A stretch of 8,229 nt of DNA, from positions 1-8,229 of the forward strand of contig JBQTIM010000104.1 of the NCBI GenBank assembly GCA_052388135.1. The letters run 5' to 3'. The DNA is from JBQTIM01 sp052388135. GTDB lineage: Bacteria > Elusimicrobiota > Elusimicrobia > FEN-1173. Positions 1 through 6,545 of this stretch are shown here, piece after piece. Each line of letters starts with the position of its first letter. Position 1 is the stretch's first letter. The position numbers and the translations under genes are program-made. The notes under the pieces were generated by a model. The model worked only from the letters and a program-made list of their open reading frames with translations, ran no database searches and was not told the DNA's origin.

Positions 1-1
1 C

Positions 2-865
2 CCTCCACGCCGCCTCCGGCTCCCCAAGGGTCGGATTTCCGCTAGCCTTCTTCTCGCCCTCTTCGCCGGCGGCTGCTCCCTCCAGAAACCGAGCTACACC
101 AAGGAGAAGCTGGCCGAGGCCGTCTTGGAGCTTTGCCGCAAGGAATACGGCCTCGAGGCCACGGCCCGCTTCACGGGCAAGACCCTCCACGTGGCCTGCG
201 ACTTGGAAGGCCTCGTGGGCGACGATTTGAATTTGAAGGAGCAGACCCTCAACAAGCTGGAAGGGGCCATGCTCAGCTCCACCCGCGTGGCCCTTTCCAC
301 CGACGCCGACGTCAATTTCCTGATCCTCCGCGTCCGGGACCCGCGCCTGGGCGTCAACGTCACCCTGCTGCGATACCTGCCCGACATCAAGAGCCTCATC
401 TACATGCGCATCTCCCGAAGCGATTTCGAGGACCGCCTGGTGATGGAAACGGAAACCTCCTTGAACCCTGAACCGCCGGAGGCCTGGACGGATATTCCCA
501 TGACGGAATTTTGGGCGCGCCTGATCGCCTCGCGCCTGCAGAGGCAGTTTTCCGGCAACCCCATCGTCAGCGCGTTCTTGCGGATTCAAAAAGTCACGGG
601 CACGTTCAAGGGGGGAACGCTCATGCTCCTGCTGGACGAGTTTCAAAACGAGCCCACCACCAACATCCTCATCCAGGAAATCCTGCGCAACGCCGTGGAA
701 GGGGCCGTGGCCGACGTGGTCAACAAGTATCAGTCGGCCGGCATCATCCGCAGCGTCATGGTGAGCAGCGAGGACGGCCGCGTCCTGCTGGAGGCCAAGA
801 CCGAGGACATCCTCAAGCGCGTCAAAGCCGGCCCCGCCGCCGCCGCTCCCACCGTCATTCAATAG
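2..865 (+). CDS. Putative lipoprotein of unknown function (5' end outside window)
   Basis: The frame is open from base 2 to the TAG at 863-865 and has no ATG, GTG or TTG before the signal peptide, so the true start lies upstream of the window. The visible N-terminus is a basic stretch (RRLRLPKGR) and a hydrophobic run (SLLLALFAGG) followed by Cys at bases 74-76. This is a type II (lipoprotein) signal peptide with lipobox AGGC, so the first possible start inside the window, TTG at 125, would be wrong. The mature protein has about 263 residues, no further membrane segment, and looks like a mixed alpha/beta fold. It ends in an Ala/Pro-rich tail (KAGPAAAAP). I do not recognise the family and see no catalytic motif. 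It is probably anchored to a membrane by the lipidated Cys. The next gene begins one base after its stop, so the two are probably co-transcribed. Coding status is supported by the signal peptide and a single uninterrupted frame. Confidence 0.8.
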   Translation, partial: PPRRLRLPKGRISASLLLALFAGGCSLQKPSYTKEKLAEAVLELCRKEYGLEATARFTGKTLHVACDLEGLVGDDLNLKEQTLNKLEGAMLSSTRVALSTDADVNFLILRVRDPRLGVNVTLLRYLPDIKSLIYMRISRSDFEDRLVMETETSLNPEPPEAWTDIPMTEFWARLIASRLQRQFSGNPIVSAFLRIQKVTGTFKGGTLMLLLDEFQNEPTTNILIQEILRNAVEGAVADVVNKYQSAGIIRSVMVSSEDGRVLLEAKTEDILKRVKAGPAAAAPTVIQ

Positions 866-866
866 G

Positions 867-1292
867 ATGCCCGGCTTTCGCAACGATCCGGCGGAGATCG
901 CCGACATCCTTTCCACCGCCAAGACCGTGGCCGTGGTGGGTTGCTCTCCCAAGCCCGGGCGGCCGAGCCACGACATCGCCGTCTATTTAGACGCCCAGGG
1001 CTACCGGGTCGTCCCCGTCAATCCGGGGCACCGGCAAATCCTCGGGTGGACCTGCCACCCTTCCCTGGCCGACGTCCCCGGTCCCGTGGATTTAGTGAAC
1101 GTATTCCGTCAGCCCGAGGCCGTGCCCGAAATCGTGGACCAGGCCCTGGCCAAGAAGGCCAAGGCTCTCTGGCTGCAAATCGGCGTCGTCCATGAAGAGG
1201 CGGCCCGGCGCGCGCGCGCCGCCGGCCTCGTCGTGGTGATGGACGCCTGCATCATGGTGGAGCACGGCGTTTGGCGGCGCGGCGGGAAATGA
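867..1292 (+). CDS. CoA-binding domain protein, YccU-like (CoA_binding_2 family)
   Basis: This 141-residue protein is a single Rossmann-type CoA-binding domain, the normal length for the stand-alone YccU-like family. It shows the family landmarks in order: the nucleotide-binding loop VAVVGCSPKPGRPSHD at residues 21-36, YRVVPVNPG at 46-54, the PSLADVPGPVDLVNVFR segment at 65-81, WLQIGVVHEEAA at 102-113, and VVVMDAC at 122-128. Related domains occur in succinyl-CoA synthetase alpha subunits and acyl-CoA synthetases, but this protein lacks their catalytic phosphohistidine and ATP-grasp parts, so it is a binder rather than a ligase. Its physiological role is not known. The ATG lies one base after the stop of the lipoprotein gene without a good ribosome-binding site, which suggests translational coupling. 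The stop at 1290-1292 lies inside a hairpin that reaches the sdhC start. Its position beside sdhCAB hints at a link with succinate/CoA metabolism, but that is only inference. Confidence 0.88.
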   Translation: MPGFRNDPAEIADILSTAKTVAVVGCSPKPGRPSHDIAVYLDAQGYRVVPVNPGHRQILGWTCHPSLADVPGPVDLVNVFRQPEAVPEIVDQALAKKAKALWLQIGVVHEEAARRARAAGLVVVMDACIMVEHGVWRRGGK

Positions 1293-1306
1293 GATAAAAT
1301 CCCGCC
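1271..1306 (+). promoter_or_regulatory. Candidate leaderless promoter and hairpin upstream of sdhC
   Basis: TTGGCG at 1271-1276 (4 of 6 to the -35 consensus) and TAAAAT at 1295-1300 (5 of 6 to the -10 consensus) are 18 bases apart. The ATG of sdhC begins 6 bases after the -10, so transcription would start at or next to the A of the start codon. No Shine-Dalgarno sequence precedes this ATG, which fits a leaderless message. The same stretch holds a perfect 7-base inverted repeat, GGCGGGA (1281-1287) and TCCCGCC (1300-1306), with a 12-base loop containing the upstream stop codon. In read-through mRNA this hairpin would sit directly against the start codon. The motifs are seen; promoter function is inferred. 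Confidence 0.38.
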
Positions 1307-1993
1307 ATGAAGGCGTCCTCCTCCATCGGCAAGAAAATCCTCATGGCCGCCAGCGGCCTTGTCCTTCTCGGGTTCGTGGTCGGGCACCTCCTGGGCAACC
1401 TGCAGATTTTCCTGGGCCAAGAGAAGGTCAACGCCTACGCCGTGTTCCTCAAGGGAATGCCGGCGCCCCTCTGGTCCGCGCGCGTTTTCCTCTTGCTCAT
1501 GCTGGCGGCCCACGTCTGGACGGCCGTCGTCCTCACCCGGGAGAACCGCGCCGCCCGCCCCGTGGCCTACGCCCGCAAGGATTTCGTGAAGGCCTCCTAC
1601 GCCTCGCGCACCATGATGATGTCGGGCCTCATCGTTTTCGCCTTCATCGTCTATCACCTGCTCCATTTCACCTTCGGCGCCGTTCACGCGGAGACGTTCA
1701 GCCTGCAAGATCCCAAGGGCCGGCACGACGTCTATTCCATGATGGTCATGGGCTTCCGCAACCCGTTCATTTCCGGAGCCTATTTGGCCGGCGTGTTCCT
1801 TCTCGGGCTGCACTTGAGCCACGGCCTCTCCAGCGCGTTTCAAACCCTGGGACTCAGCAATGAAAAAGTCTTGCCGGTCTTAAGGCGCCTCGGCTCGGCC
1901 GCCGGCTGGCTGATATTTTTGGGATACGCCGCCATCCCGGCGGCCGTTCTGCTGGGCTTCGTTCAGCTTCCCGAAGGGGTTTTGAAGCCGTGA
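1307..1993 (+). CDS. sdhC: Succinate dehydrogenase/fumarate reductase cytochrome b558 subunit (SdhC)
   Basis: This is the membrane anchor of succinate:quinone oxidoreductase. It holds two b hemes and the quinone site and passes electrons between SdhB and the quinone pool. The 228-residue protein has five predicted membrane helices at roughly residues 11-34, 57-78, 103-125, 155-178 and 195-221. This matches the single-subunit b558 type found in Bacillus, Bacteroidetes, Chlamydia and many others, which needs no SdhD. Candidate heme-ligand histidines lie in four helices: H27 (VVGHLLGN), H69 (AAHVW), H117 or H120 (YHLLHFTFG) and H169 or H172 (LHLSHGLSSAFQTLG); the last two motifs are family hallmarks. 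A di-heme anchor of this type usually works with menaquinone. The ATG at 1307 gives a full-length first helix; the missing ribosome-binding site is covered in the promoter entry. The 3' end overlaps sdhA by four bases. Sequence alone does not decide between succinate oxidation and fumarate reduction. Confidence 0.93.
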   Translation: MKASSSIGKKILMAASGLVLLGFVVGHLLGNLQIFLGQEKVNAYAVFLKGMPAPLWSARVFLLLMLAAHVWTAVVLTRENRAARPVAYARKDFVKASYASRTMMMSGLIVFAFIVYHLLHFTFGAVHAETFSLQDPKGRHDVYSMMVMGFRNPFISGAYLAGVFLLGLHLSHGLSSAFQTLGLSNEKVLPVLRRLGSAAGWLIFLGYAAIPAAVLLGFVQLPEGVLKP

Positions 1994-3909
1994 GCCTCTC
2001 CCTCGACTCGAAGGTTCCCTCCGGCCCCCTGGCCGAGAAATGGGACAAGCACAAGCGGGACATCAAGCTGGTGAACCCGGCCAACAAGCGCAAGTACACC
2101 TGCATCGTCGTCGGGACGGGCCTGGCCGGGGCCTCGGCCGCCGCTTCCTTGGCGGAGCTGGGTTACAACGTTGAGAGCTTTTGCTTCCAGGACAGCCCCC
2201 GGCGCGCCCACAGCGTGGCCGCCCAGGGCGGCATCAACGCGGCCAAGAATTATCCCAACGACGGCGACAGCGTGTGGCGGCTTTTTTACGACACCATCAA
2301 AGGCGGAGACTTCCGCGCCCGGGAGGCCAACGTTCACCGCCTCGCCCAGGTCAGCGGCGCCATCATCGACCAGTGCGTGGCCCAGGGCGTCCCCTTCGCC
2401 CGGGAGTACGGCGGCCTGCTGGACAACCGCTCTTTCGGCGGAGCGCAGGTCTCGCGCACGTTTTACGCCCGCGGCCAGACGGGCCAGCAGCTCCTTCTGG
2501 GCGCCTACCAGGCCCTTTCCCGGCAGATCGGCCTGGGAAAAGTGAAGATGCACCCCCGCACGGAAATGCTGGACGTGGTCGTGGCCGACGGACGCGCCGC
2601 CGGCATCGTCGTCCGGGACTTGGTGACGGGGAAGATCAGCTCTCACGCCGCCGACGCCGTGGTCCTGGCCACGGGCGGATATTCCAACGTTTTTTATCTT
2701 TCCACCAACGCCGTGGGCTGCAACGTCACCGCCATTTGGCGCGCCCACAAGCGCGGCGCCGCCATGGCCAACCCCTGCTACACGCAGATCCATCCCACGT
2801 GCATCCCCGTCTCCGGGGACCACCAATCCAAGCTCACGCTCATGTCGGAATCTTTAAGGAACGACGGCCGCGTCTGGGCGCCGAAAGCCAAGGGCGACCG
2901 GCGTCCGCCGTCGGACATTCCGGGAGCCGAGCGGGATTATTTCCTGGAGCGGAAATACCCCAGCTATGGAAACCTCTGCCCCCGCGACATCGCCTCCCGG
3001 GCCGCCAAACAAGTCTGCGACGAAGGCCGGGGGGCGGGGGAATCGGGCCAAGGTGTCTATTTGGATTTCTCCGACGCGGCCGAGCGACTGGGCTCTTCCG
3101 CCATCCAGGAGCGCTACGGCAACCTCTTCGACATGTACAACCGCATCACCGGCGAAGATCCCTACGAAACCCCCATGCGCATCTATCCGGCGCCCCACTA
3201 CACCATGGGCGGGCTCTGGGTGGACTACAACTTGATGAGCACCCTGCCCGGCCTCTTCGTCATCGGCGAAGCCAATTTCTCCGACCACGGCGCCAACCGT
3301 CTGGGCGCCAGCGCCCTCATGCAGGGCCTGGCCGACGGATATTTCATTTTGCCTTACACTCTCGGGAATTATTTCGCCGGCCTCAAGCCCGGCGCGGTCC
3401 GGGCGGACGACGCCGTTTTCAAAGCCCTCGAGCGCGACGCCGAGGGTTCCGTGAACAAACTGCTGGCGATACAAGGGAAACGAACGGCCACCTCTTTCCA
3501 CCGCGAGCTGGGCCGCCTCATGTGGGACAAGTGCGGCATGGCGCGCACCGAGGCCGGCTTGAAGGAAGCCCTCCGCCGCATTCCGGAATTGCGCAACGAA
3601 TTTTGGGAGAACCTGGACGTTCCGGGGGAAAACGGCGAGCTCAACCAATCCTTGGAGAGAGCCGGCCGCGTGGCCGATTTCCTGGAGTTCGCCGAGCTCC
3701 TCTGCCGCGACGCCCTGCACCGGAACGAGTCATGCGGAGGGCACTTCCGCGAGGAGTTCCAGACGGAAGAAGGCGAAGCCAAGCGCGACGACGCCAAATT
3801 CGCCTACGTGGCCGCCTGGGAACACGCCGGTCCCGGCAAAGAGCCCATCCTGCACAAGGAACCCCTGTCTTTCGAAAGCGTCCATCTCGCGCAGAGGAGC
3901 TACAAGTGA
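1990..3909 (+). CDS. sdhA: Succinate dehydrogenase/fumarate reductase flavoprotein subunit (SdhA)
   Basis: This is the catalytic subunit on the cytoplasmic face of the membrane; it interconverts succinate and fumarate using covalently bound FAD. The 639-residue length fits the Bacillus/Bacteroidetes-type subunit. Visible elements in order are the dinucleotide-binding loop VVGTGLAGASAA at 40-51, His74 in RRAHSVAAQGG as the expected FAD attachment residue, LATGGY at 226-231, the IHPT motif with His268, the catalytic Arg332 in CPRDIASRA, His403 in APHYTMGG, and Arg437 in GANRLGASAL. All these active-site positions are intact. The start is GTG, overlapping the sdhC stop in a GTGA arrangement, with an AAGGGG ribosome-binding site at 1974-1979 ten bases upstream, so translation is probably coupled to sdhC. 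The long N-terminal stretch before the FAD loop (about 38 residues, SGPLAEKWDKHKRDIKLVNP) is normal for this subtype. Confidence 0.96.
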   Translation: MSLSLDSKVPSGPLAEKWDKHKRDIKLVNPANKRKYTCIVVGTGLAGASAAASLAELGYNVESFCFQDSPRRAHSVAAQGGINAAKNYPNDGDSVWRLFYDTIKGGDFRAREANVHRLAQVSGAIIDQCVAQGVPFAREYGGLLDNRSFGGAQVSRTFYARGQTGQQLLLGAYQALSRQIGLGKVKMHPRTEMLDVVVADGRAAGIVVRDLVTGKISSHAADAVVLATGGYSNVFYLSTNAVGCNVTAIWRAHKRGAAMANPCYTQIHPTCIPVSGDHQSKLTLMSESLRNDGRVWAPKAKGDRRPPSDIPGAERDYFLERKYPSYGNLCPRDIASRAAKQVCDEGRGAGESGQGVYLDFSDAAERLGSSAIQERYGNLFDMYNRITGEDPYETPMRIYPAPHYTMGGLWVDYNLMSTLPGLFVIGEANFSDHGANRLGASALMQGLADGYFILPYTLGNYFAGLKPGAVRADDAVFKALERDAEGSVNKLLAIQGKRTATSFHRELGRLMWDKCGMARTEAGLKEALRRIPELRNEFWENLDVPGENGELNQSLERAGRVADFLEFAELLCRDALHRNESCGGHFREEFQTEEGEAKRDDAKFAYVAAWEHAGPGKEPILHKEPLSFESVHLAQRSYK

Positions 3910-3991
3910 AGGGGCTATTTAAGTTATCCGCGGACGTCCGCCCCGCTTGCGCTCCAAAGCTCTCCGGGGCGCGCGGAAAGAGGCATCTCTC
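3910..3991 (+). other. sdhA-sdhB spacer with palindrome and competing hairpins
   Basis: These 82 bases between sdhA and sdhB are the only sizeable gap inside the sdh cluster. They contain the perfect palindrome GCGGACGTCCGC at 3930-3941. GGGGC at 3911-3915 can pair with GCCCC at 3940-3944, while GCCCCG at 3940-3945 can instead pair with CGGGGC at 3965-3970, so the two larger stems exclude each other. GCGCTCC (3950-3956) can also pair with GGGGCGC (3966-3972) with one G-T pair. No U-tract follows, so this is not a standard terminator. It may be an mRNA structure that sets the SdhB:SdhA ratio or a processing site, or it may simply reflect high GC. The stems are seen; the function is inferred. 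Confidence 0.4.
3975..3983 (+). promoter_or_regulatory. Shine-Dalgarno sequence deciding the sdhB start
   Basis: GGAAAGAGG ends eight bases before the ATG at 3992. This is the clearest ribosome-binding site in the window and selects ATG 3992 over the upstream in-frame TTG at 3947. The 15 residues that TTG would add have no counterpart in SdhB proteins as I know them. Confidence 0.75.
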
Positions 3992-4738
3992 ATGAACTTA
4001 ACGCTTTACGTTTGGCGTCAAAAGAACGCCGCGGACAAAGGCCGGATGGTTTCCTATGAGGCCAAGGACATCGGCCCCGACATGTCTTTTTTAGAAATGC
4101 TGGACGTGGTGAACGAGGGTCTCATCCAAAAAGGGGAGGACCCCATCGCCTTCGATTCCGACTGCCGCGAGGGCATCTGCGGAACCTGCTCGCTCACCGT
4201 CAACGGCGTGCCCCACGGCCCCGAGCGCGCCACCACCGTCTGCCAGCTTCACATGCGGCATTTCAAGGACGGGGATACCATCTACATCGAGCCCTGGCGG
4301 GCCCGCGCTTTTCCCGTGATCAAAGACCTGGTCACCGATAGGAGCGCCTTCGACCGCGTCATGCAGGCCGGCGGTTTCGTTTCGGTCAACACCGGCGGCG
4401 CGCCCGACGCCAACGCCCTCCCCGTGGCCAAAGAGGAGGCCGAGCGGGCCATGGACGCGGCGGCCTGCATCGGCTGCGGAGCCTGCGTGGCCGCCTGCAA
4501 AAACGCCTCCGCCATGCTCTTCGTGGGCGCCAAGATCGCCCACCTGGCCGACCTGCCCCAAGGCCGCGTGGAAAAGCGCCGCCGCGCCGCCCGCATGGTG
4601 GAGCAAATGGACAAGGAAGGCTTCGGCAACTGCACCAACCAATACGAATGCGAAGCCGTCTGCCCCAAAAGCATCAGCGTCCGGGTCATCGCCCGGATGA
4701 ACAGAGAATATTCCCGTTCCTCTGAAACCCCCCGGTAA
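3992..4738 (+). CDS. sdhB: Succinate dehydrogenase/fumarate reductase iron-sulfur subunit (SdhB)
   Basis: This subunit carries electrons from the FAD of SdhA through three Fe-S clusters to the heme/quinone subunit SdhC. Starting at ATG 3992 it has 248 residues, the usual family length. The N-terminal ferredoxin-like domain has the [2Fe-2S] ligands C58, C63 and C66 (DCREGICGTC) and C84 (TVCQLH). The C-terminal domain has C158, C161, C164 and C168 (CIGCGACVAAC) and C213, C219 and C223 (NCTNQYECEAVCP). By family precedent the [4Fe-4S] cluster is held by C158, C161, C164 and C223, and the [3Fe-4S] cluster by C168, C213 and C219. The Bacteroidetes/Chlamydia-type signature FDSDCREGICGTC and the opening MNLTLYVWRQ fit the same subtype as SdhA and SdhC. 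All ligands are present. No terminator is evident after the gene. Confidence 0.96.
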   Translation: MNLTLYVWRQKNAADKGRMVSYEAKDIGPDMSFLEMLDVVNEGLIQKGEDPIAFDSDCREGICGTCSLTVNGVPHGPERATTVCQLHMRHFKDGDTIYIEPWRARAFPVIKDLVTDRSAFDRVMQAGGFVSVNTGGAPDANALPVAKEEAERAMDAAACIGCGACVAACKNASAMLFVGAKIAHLADLPQGRVEKRRRAARMVEQMDKEGFGNCTNQYECEAVCPKSISVRVIARMNREYSRSSETPR

Positions 4739-4885
4739 AACGCGCCCCTCTTTGGCATAAACGTACTGTAAATTCAACGTTTTCCACTTTGTATACTCCG
4801 TAATTTTTACCCTAATAAAGATATTGAATTAACAAGGTCTCGGGGACATATTTACAGTAGACTGTTCGGTTTAACAGGGGGAAAA
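4739..4885. other. AT-rich intergenic region between sdhB and the glycosyltransferase genes
   Basis: This is the longest gene-free stretch in the window and much more AT-rich than its surroundings. It has no plausible gene on either strand. It holds the 96-base repeat-bounded segment listed separately and several small dyads near its right end: ACAGT-AG-ACTGT at 4854-4865, and CTGTT (4862-4866) with AACAG (4873-4877). Promoter-like boxes are present but weak. TTGAAT (4824-4829) is 17 bases from CATATT (4847-4852), which would start transcription near the right repeat. An isolated TATACT lies at 4792-4797 without a matching -35. A promoter for the downstream pair of genes is expected here, but I cannot choose one with confidence. 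I see no U-tract hairpin that would end the sdh transcript. Confidence 0.5.
4764..4859. repeat. 96-base segment bounded by perfect 10-base inverted repeats
   Basis: TACTGTAAAT at 4764-4773 is the exact reverse complement of ATTTACAGTA at 4850-4859. The enclosed segment, repeats included, has about 30 G/C in 96 bases. Read as a mobile element, the outermost TA on each side could be a duplicated TA target with 8-base terminal repeats inside, as in IS630/Tc1-derived miniature elements. The inner right end reads GGTCTCGGGGACATATTTAC. From memory, G-rich GGGGAC ends like this flank REP-associated tyrosine transposase genes in environmental genomes, but I cannot verify that here. It carries no coding sequence. 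It could also be a wide-spaced operator. Confidence 0.4.
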
Positions 4886-6541
4886 GTGGCTGGACCACTA
4901 GGCACATCTCATAACGCCGTCACCTTGGAGCCAAGTGCCGATTTTGCCAAGACCCTTCCTTTGACCCAAAAGTCCCACCTCCTTCCCTTCAGCTTGTTCC
5001 TCATCCTGCTCTTGAGCCTCGTCGTTCGGTTTCCCATGCTTCACGTCCCCCTGGAAAGGGACGAGGGCGGCCACGCCTACGCCGCGTGGACATGGTCCGA
5101 GGGCGGGGTCCCGTACCGCGACGCCGCCGACAACAAGCCGCCCCTCATGTTCGCGATCTACCGGGCGGCCTTCGCCCTCTTCGGACCCACGACGGAAGGG
5201 ATCCATATTTTCGCCATCCTGACCGGCCTGCTTCAAACGTGGCTGATGTACGTCCTGGCCCACCGATATCTGGGGCAAACGGGGTCTTTGGCCGCCGCCT
5301 TGTCTCTCTCTCTTTTGGCCGCGGAACCTACCATCGGCGTGGGCAACGCGGCCAACACGGAGACTTTCATGCTGCTTCCCATTTTGGCGGCGGCTTATGG
5401 GCTCCCGCGGCGGCCCTTTTTAAGCGGTCTCTGCATGGGAGCGGCCGTGATGATCAAACAGACCGCGGTCTTTGAAGGCGCCGCCTTCGGCCTATATCTC
5501 TTGTGGCTTTTGAGGCGGGAGAAAAAAAATCTCGCTCCTCTCCTGGCCTACGGCGCGGGCTGCCTCGTCGTCCCGGCTTTTTTCGCCGCGTACTTTTGGT
5601 CCCTCGGTGCGTGGAAGGATTTTTACTTTTTTGTTTTCCTGTACAACGCCAGCTACGGCTCGGAGGTTGTCCGGAGCGGCAGGACACTGGAAGGGCTTCA
5701 AAACCTCGTCTGGAGCTTGAAGCGGCTCGCTCCGGTGGAGGCCGGCATCTGGCTTGCGGCGGCCGGGGGATTGGGGGCCGCCTTTTTCAAAGACCGGCGG
5801 CCTCACCTCCCGCTTGTCCTCCTTTGGGGAGCGGCTTCCCTGGCGGGCGTCTTTGCGGGCTTTCGGTTCCTCAGCCACTATTTCGTGCAGGCGGCCCCGG
5901 CCGTCGCCTTGGCCGCGGGTTGCGGCGTCCATTACGCCCACGCGCGCTGGGGGGCGGGCCGCCGGCCCTGGCTGATCCCCGCCCTGGCGGCGAGCCTCCT
6001 GCTCCTGCCCTATCTTTACGGCAACAGGTTTTTCTTCCTCGGCGCTCCGCCGGAGGACATCTCCCGCCGTCTGTATGACTCCCCGAACCCTTTCGTCGAG
6101 GCCGTCAGGGTGGCGCAATATGTGGAGGAAAACACCGCCCCCGGCGACACCGTCTATGTCTTCGGCTCGGAGCCCGAAATTCTTTTTTACGCCAAAAGGC
6201 GGAGCGCCACGCGCTATATCTACACCTACACCCTCAACGGAGACTTTCCAAAAGCGGAAGACCTGCAGAAGCAGGCGGTGGCCGAGTTGGAGGCCTCGCG
6301 GCCCGAGCTCTTGCTCTGGGTTAAAGTTCCCTTCTCCCACATGGCCACGGACCGTTCCAAAACCATCCTCCAAAATTATTGCCTGCAAAAAATGGCGGAC
6401 GGCTCCCACGAGTTGGAGGGCCTGGTGTTCATCGAGCCCGGCCGGCCGAGCCGGTATTTCCTGGGGCCGGACAAGGTGAAGCATTTCAAGATCGAAGAGG
6501 TCCAGGCCGCCCAGCTGCTTTTGTACCGGCGAAAGGAATGA
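4886..6541 (+). CDS. GT-C glycosyltransferase, family 39 (ArnT/PMT-like) membrane protein
   Basis: A 551-residue multi-spanning protein of the ArnT/PMT type, which uses a polyprenyl-phosphate sugar to glycosylate an acceptor on the outer side of the cytoplasmic membrane. After a 31-residue polar N-terminus and a first membrane helix (about 32-49) comes PLERDEGGHAY, where D59-E60 occupy the acidic catalytic/metal position of the first external loop. Then follows ADNKPPLMF with the family KPP motif (K84-P86). GNAANTETFMLLPI, further hydrophobic segments, and FLSHYFVQAAPA (S330-H331) near the last helices are also typical. The C-terminal part, from about residue 400, is soluble and contains VYVFGSEPEILFYAKRR (F426 onward), common in bacterial relatives. 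The GTG start has a purine run (AGGGGG, 4876-4881) only four bases upstream, which is close. The alternatives are TTG codons at 4925 and 4961; the first in-frame ATG falls after the first helix. Donor sugar and acceptor cannot be read from the sequence. Confidence 0.85.
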   Translation: MAGPLGTSHNAVTLEPSADFAKTLPLTQKSHLLPFSLFLILLLSLVVRFPMLHVPLERDEGGHAYAAWTWSEGGVPYRDAADNKPPLMFAIYRAAFALFGPTTEGIHIFAILTGLLQTWLMYVLAHRYLGQTGSLAAALSLSLLAAEPTIGVGNAANTETFMLLPILAAAYGLPRRPFLSGLCMGAAVMIKQTAVFEGAAFGLYLLWLLRREKKNLAPLLAYGAGCLVVPAFFAAYFWSLGAWKDFYFFVFLYNASYGSEVVRSGRTLEGLQNLVWSLKRLAPVEAGIWLAAAGGLGAAFFKDRRPHLPLVLLWGAASLAGVFAGFRFLSHYFVQAAPAVALAAGCGVHYAHARWGAGRRPWLIPALAASLLLLPYLYGNRFFFLGAPPEDISRRLYDSPNPFVEAVRVAQYVEENTAPGDTVYVFGSEPEILFYAKRRSATRYIYTYTLNGDFPKAEDLQKQAVAELEASRPELLLWVKVPFSHMATDRSKTILQNYCLQKMADGSHELEGLVFIEPGRPSRYFLGPDKVKHFKIEEVQAAQLLLYRRKE

Positions 6542-6545
6542 GGAC

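Noticed and set aside
125..865. TTG at 125 as the start of the first gene
   Set aside because: The same frame continues upstream through a convincing lipoprotein signal peptide with Cys at 74-76, so the gene starts before the window.
1207..1220. Self-complementary GGCGCGCGCGCGCC tract (possible Z-DNA or hairpin)
   Set aside because: It encodes Ala/Arg codons in a normal helix of the CoA-binding protein. In GC-rich coding DNA such a run is unremarkable.
3947..3991. Upstream TTG start for sdhB adding 15 residues
   Set aside because: The strong GGAAAGAGG site is placed for ATG 3992, and the extra residues do not resemble the SdhB N-terminus.
2181..3995. A 604-codon open frame on the + strand overlapping sdhA out of frame
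   Set aside because: It is Arg/Pro/Gly-rich, has no recognisable domain, and lies over an sdhA whose motifs are fully intact. Long shadow frames of this kind are expected in GC-rich coding DNA.
4739..4800. Search for a factor-independent terminator after sdhB
   Set aside because: I found no GC-rich stem followed by a T-run. The inverted repeat arms are too far apart and too AT-rich to act as a standard terminator.
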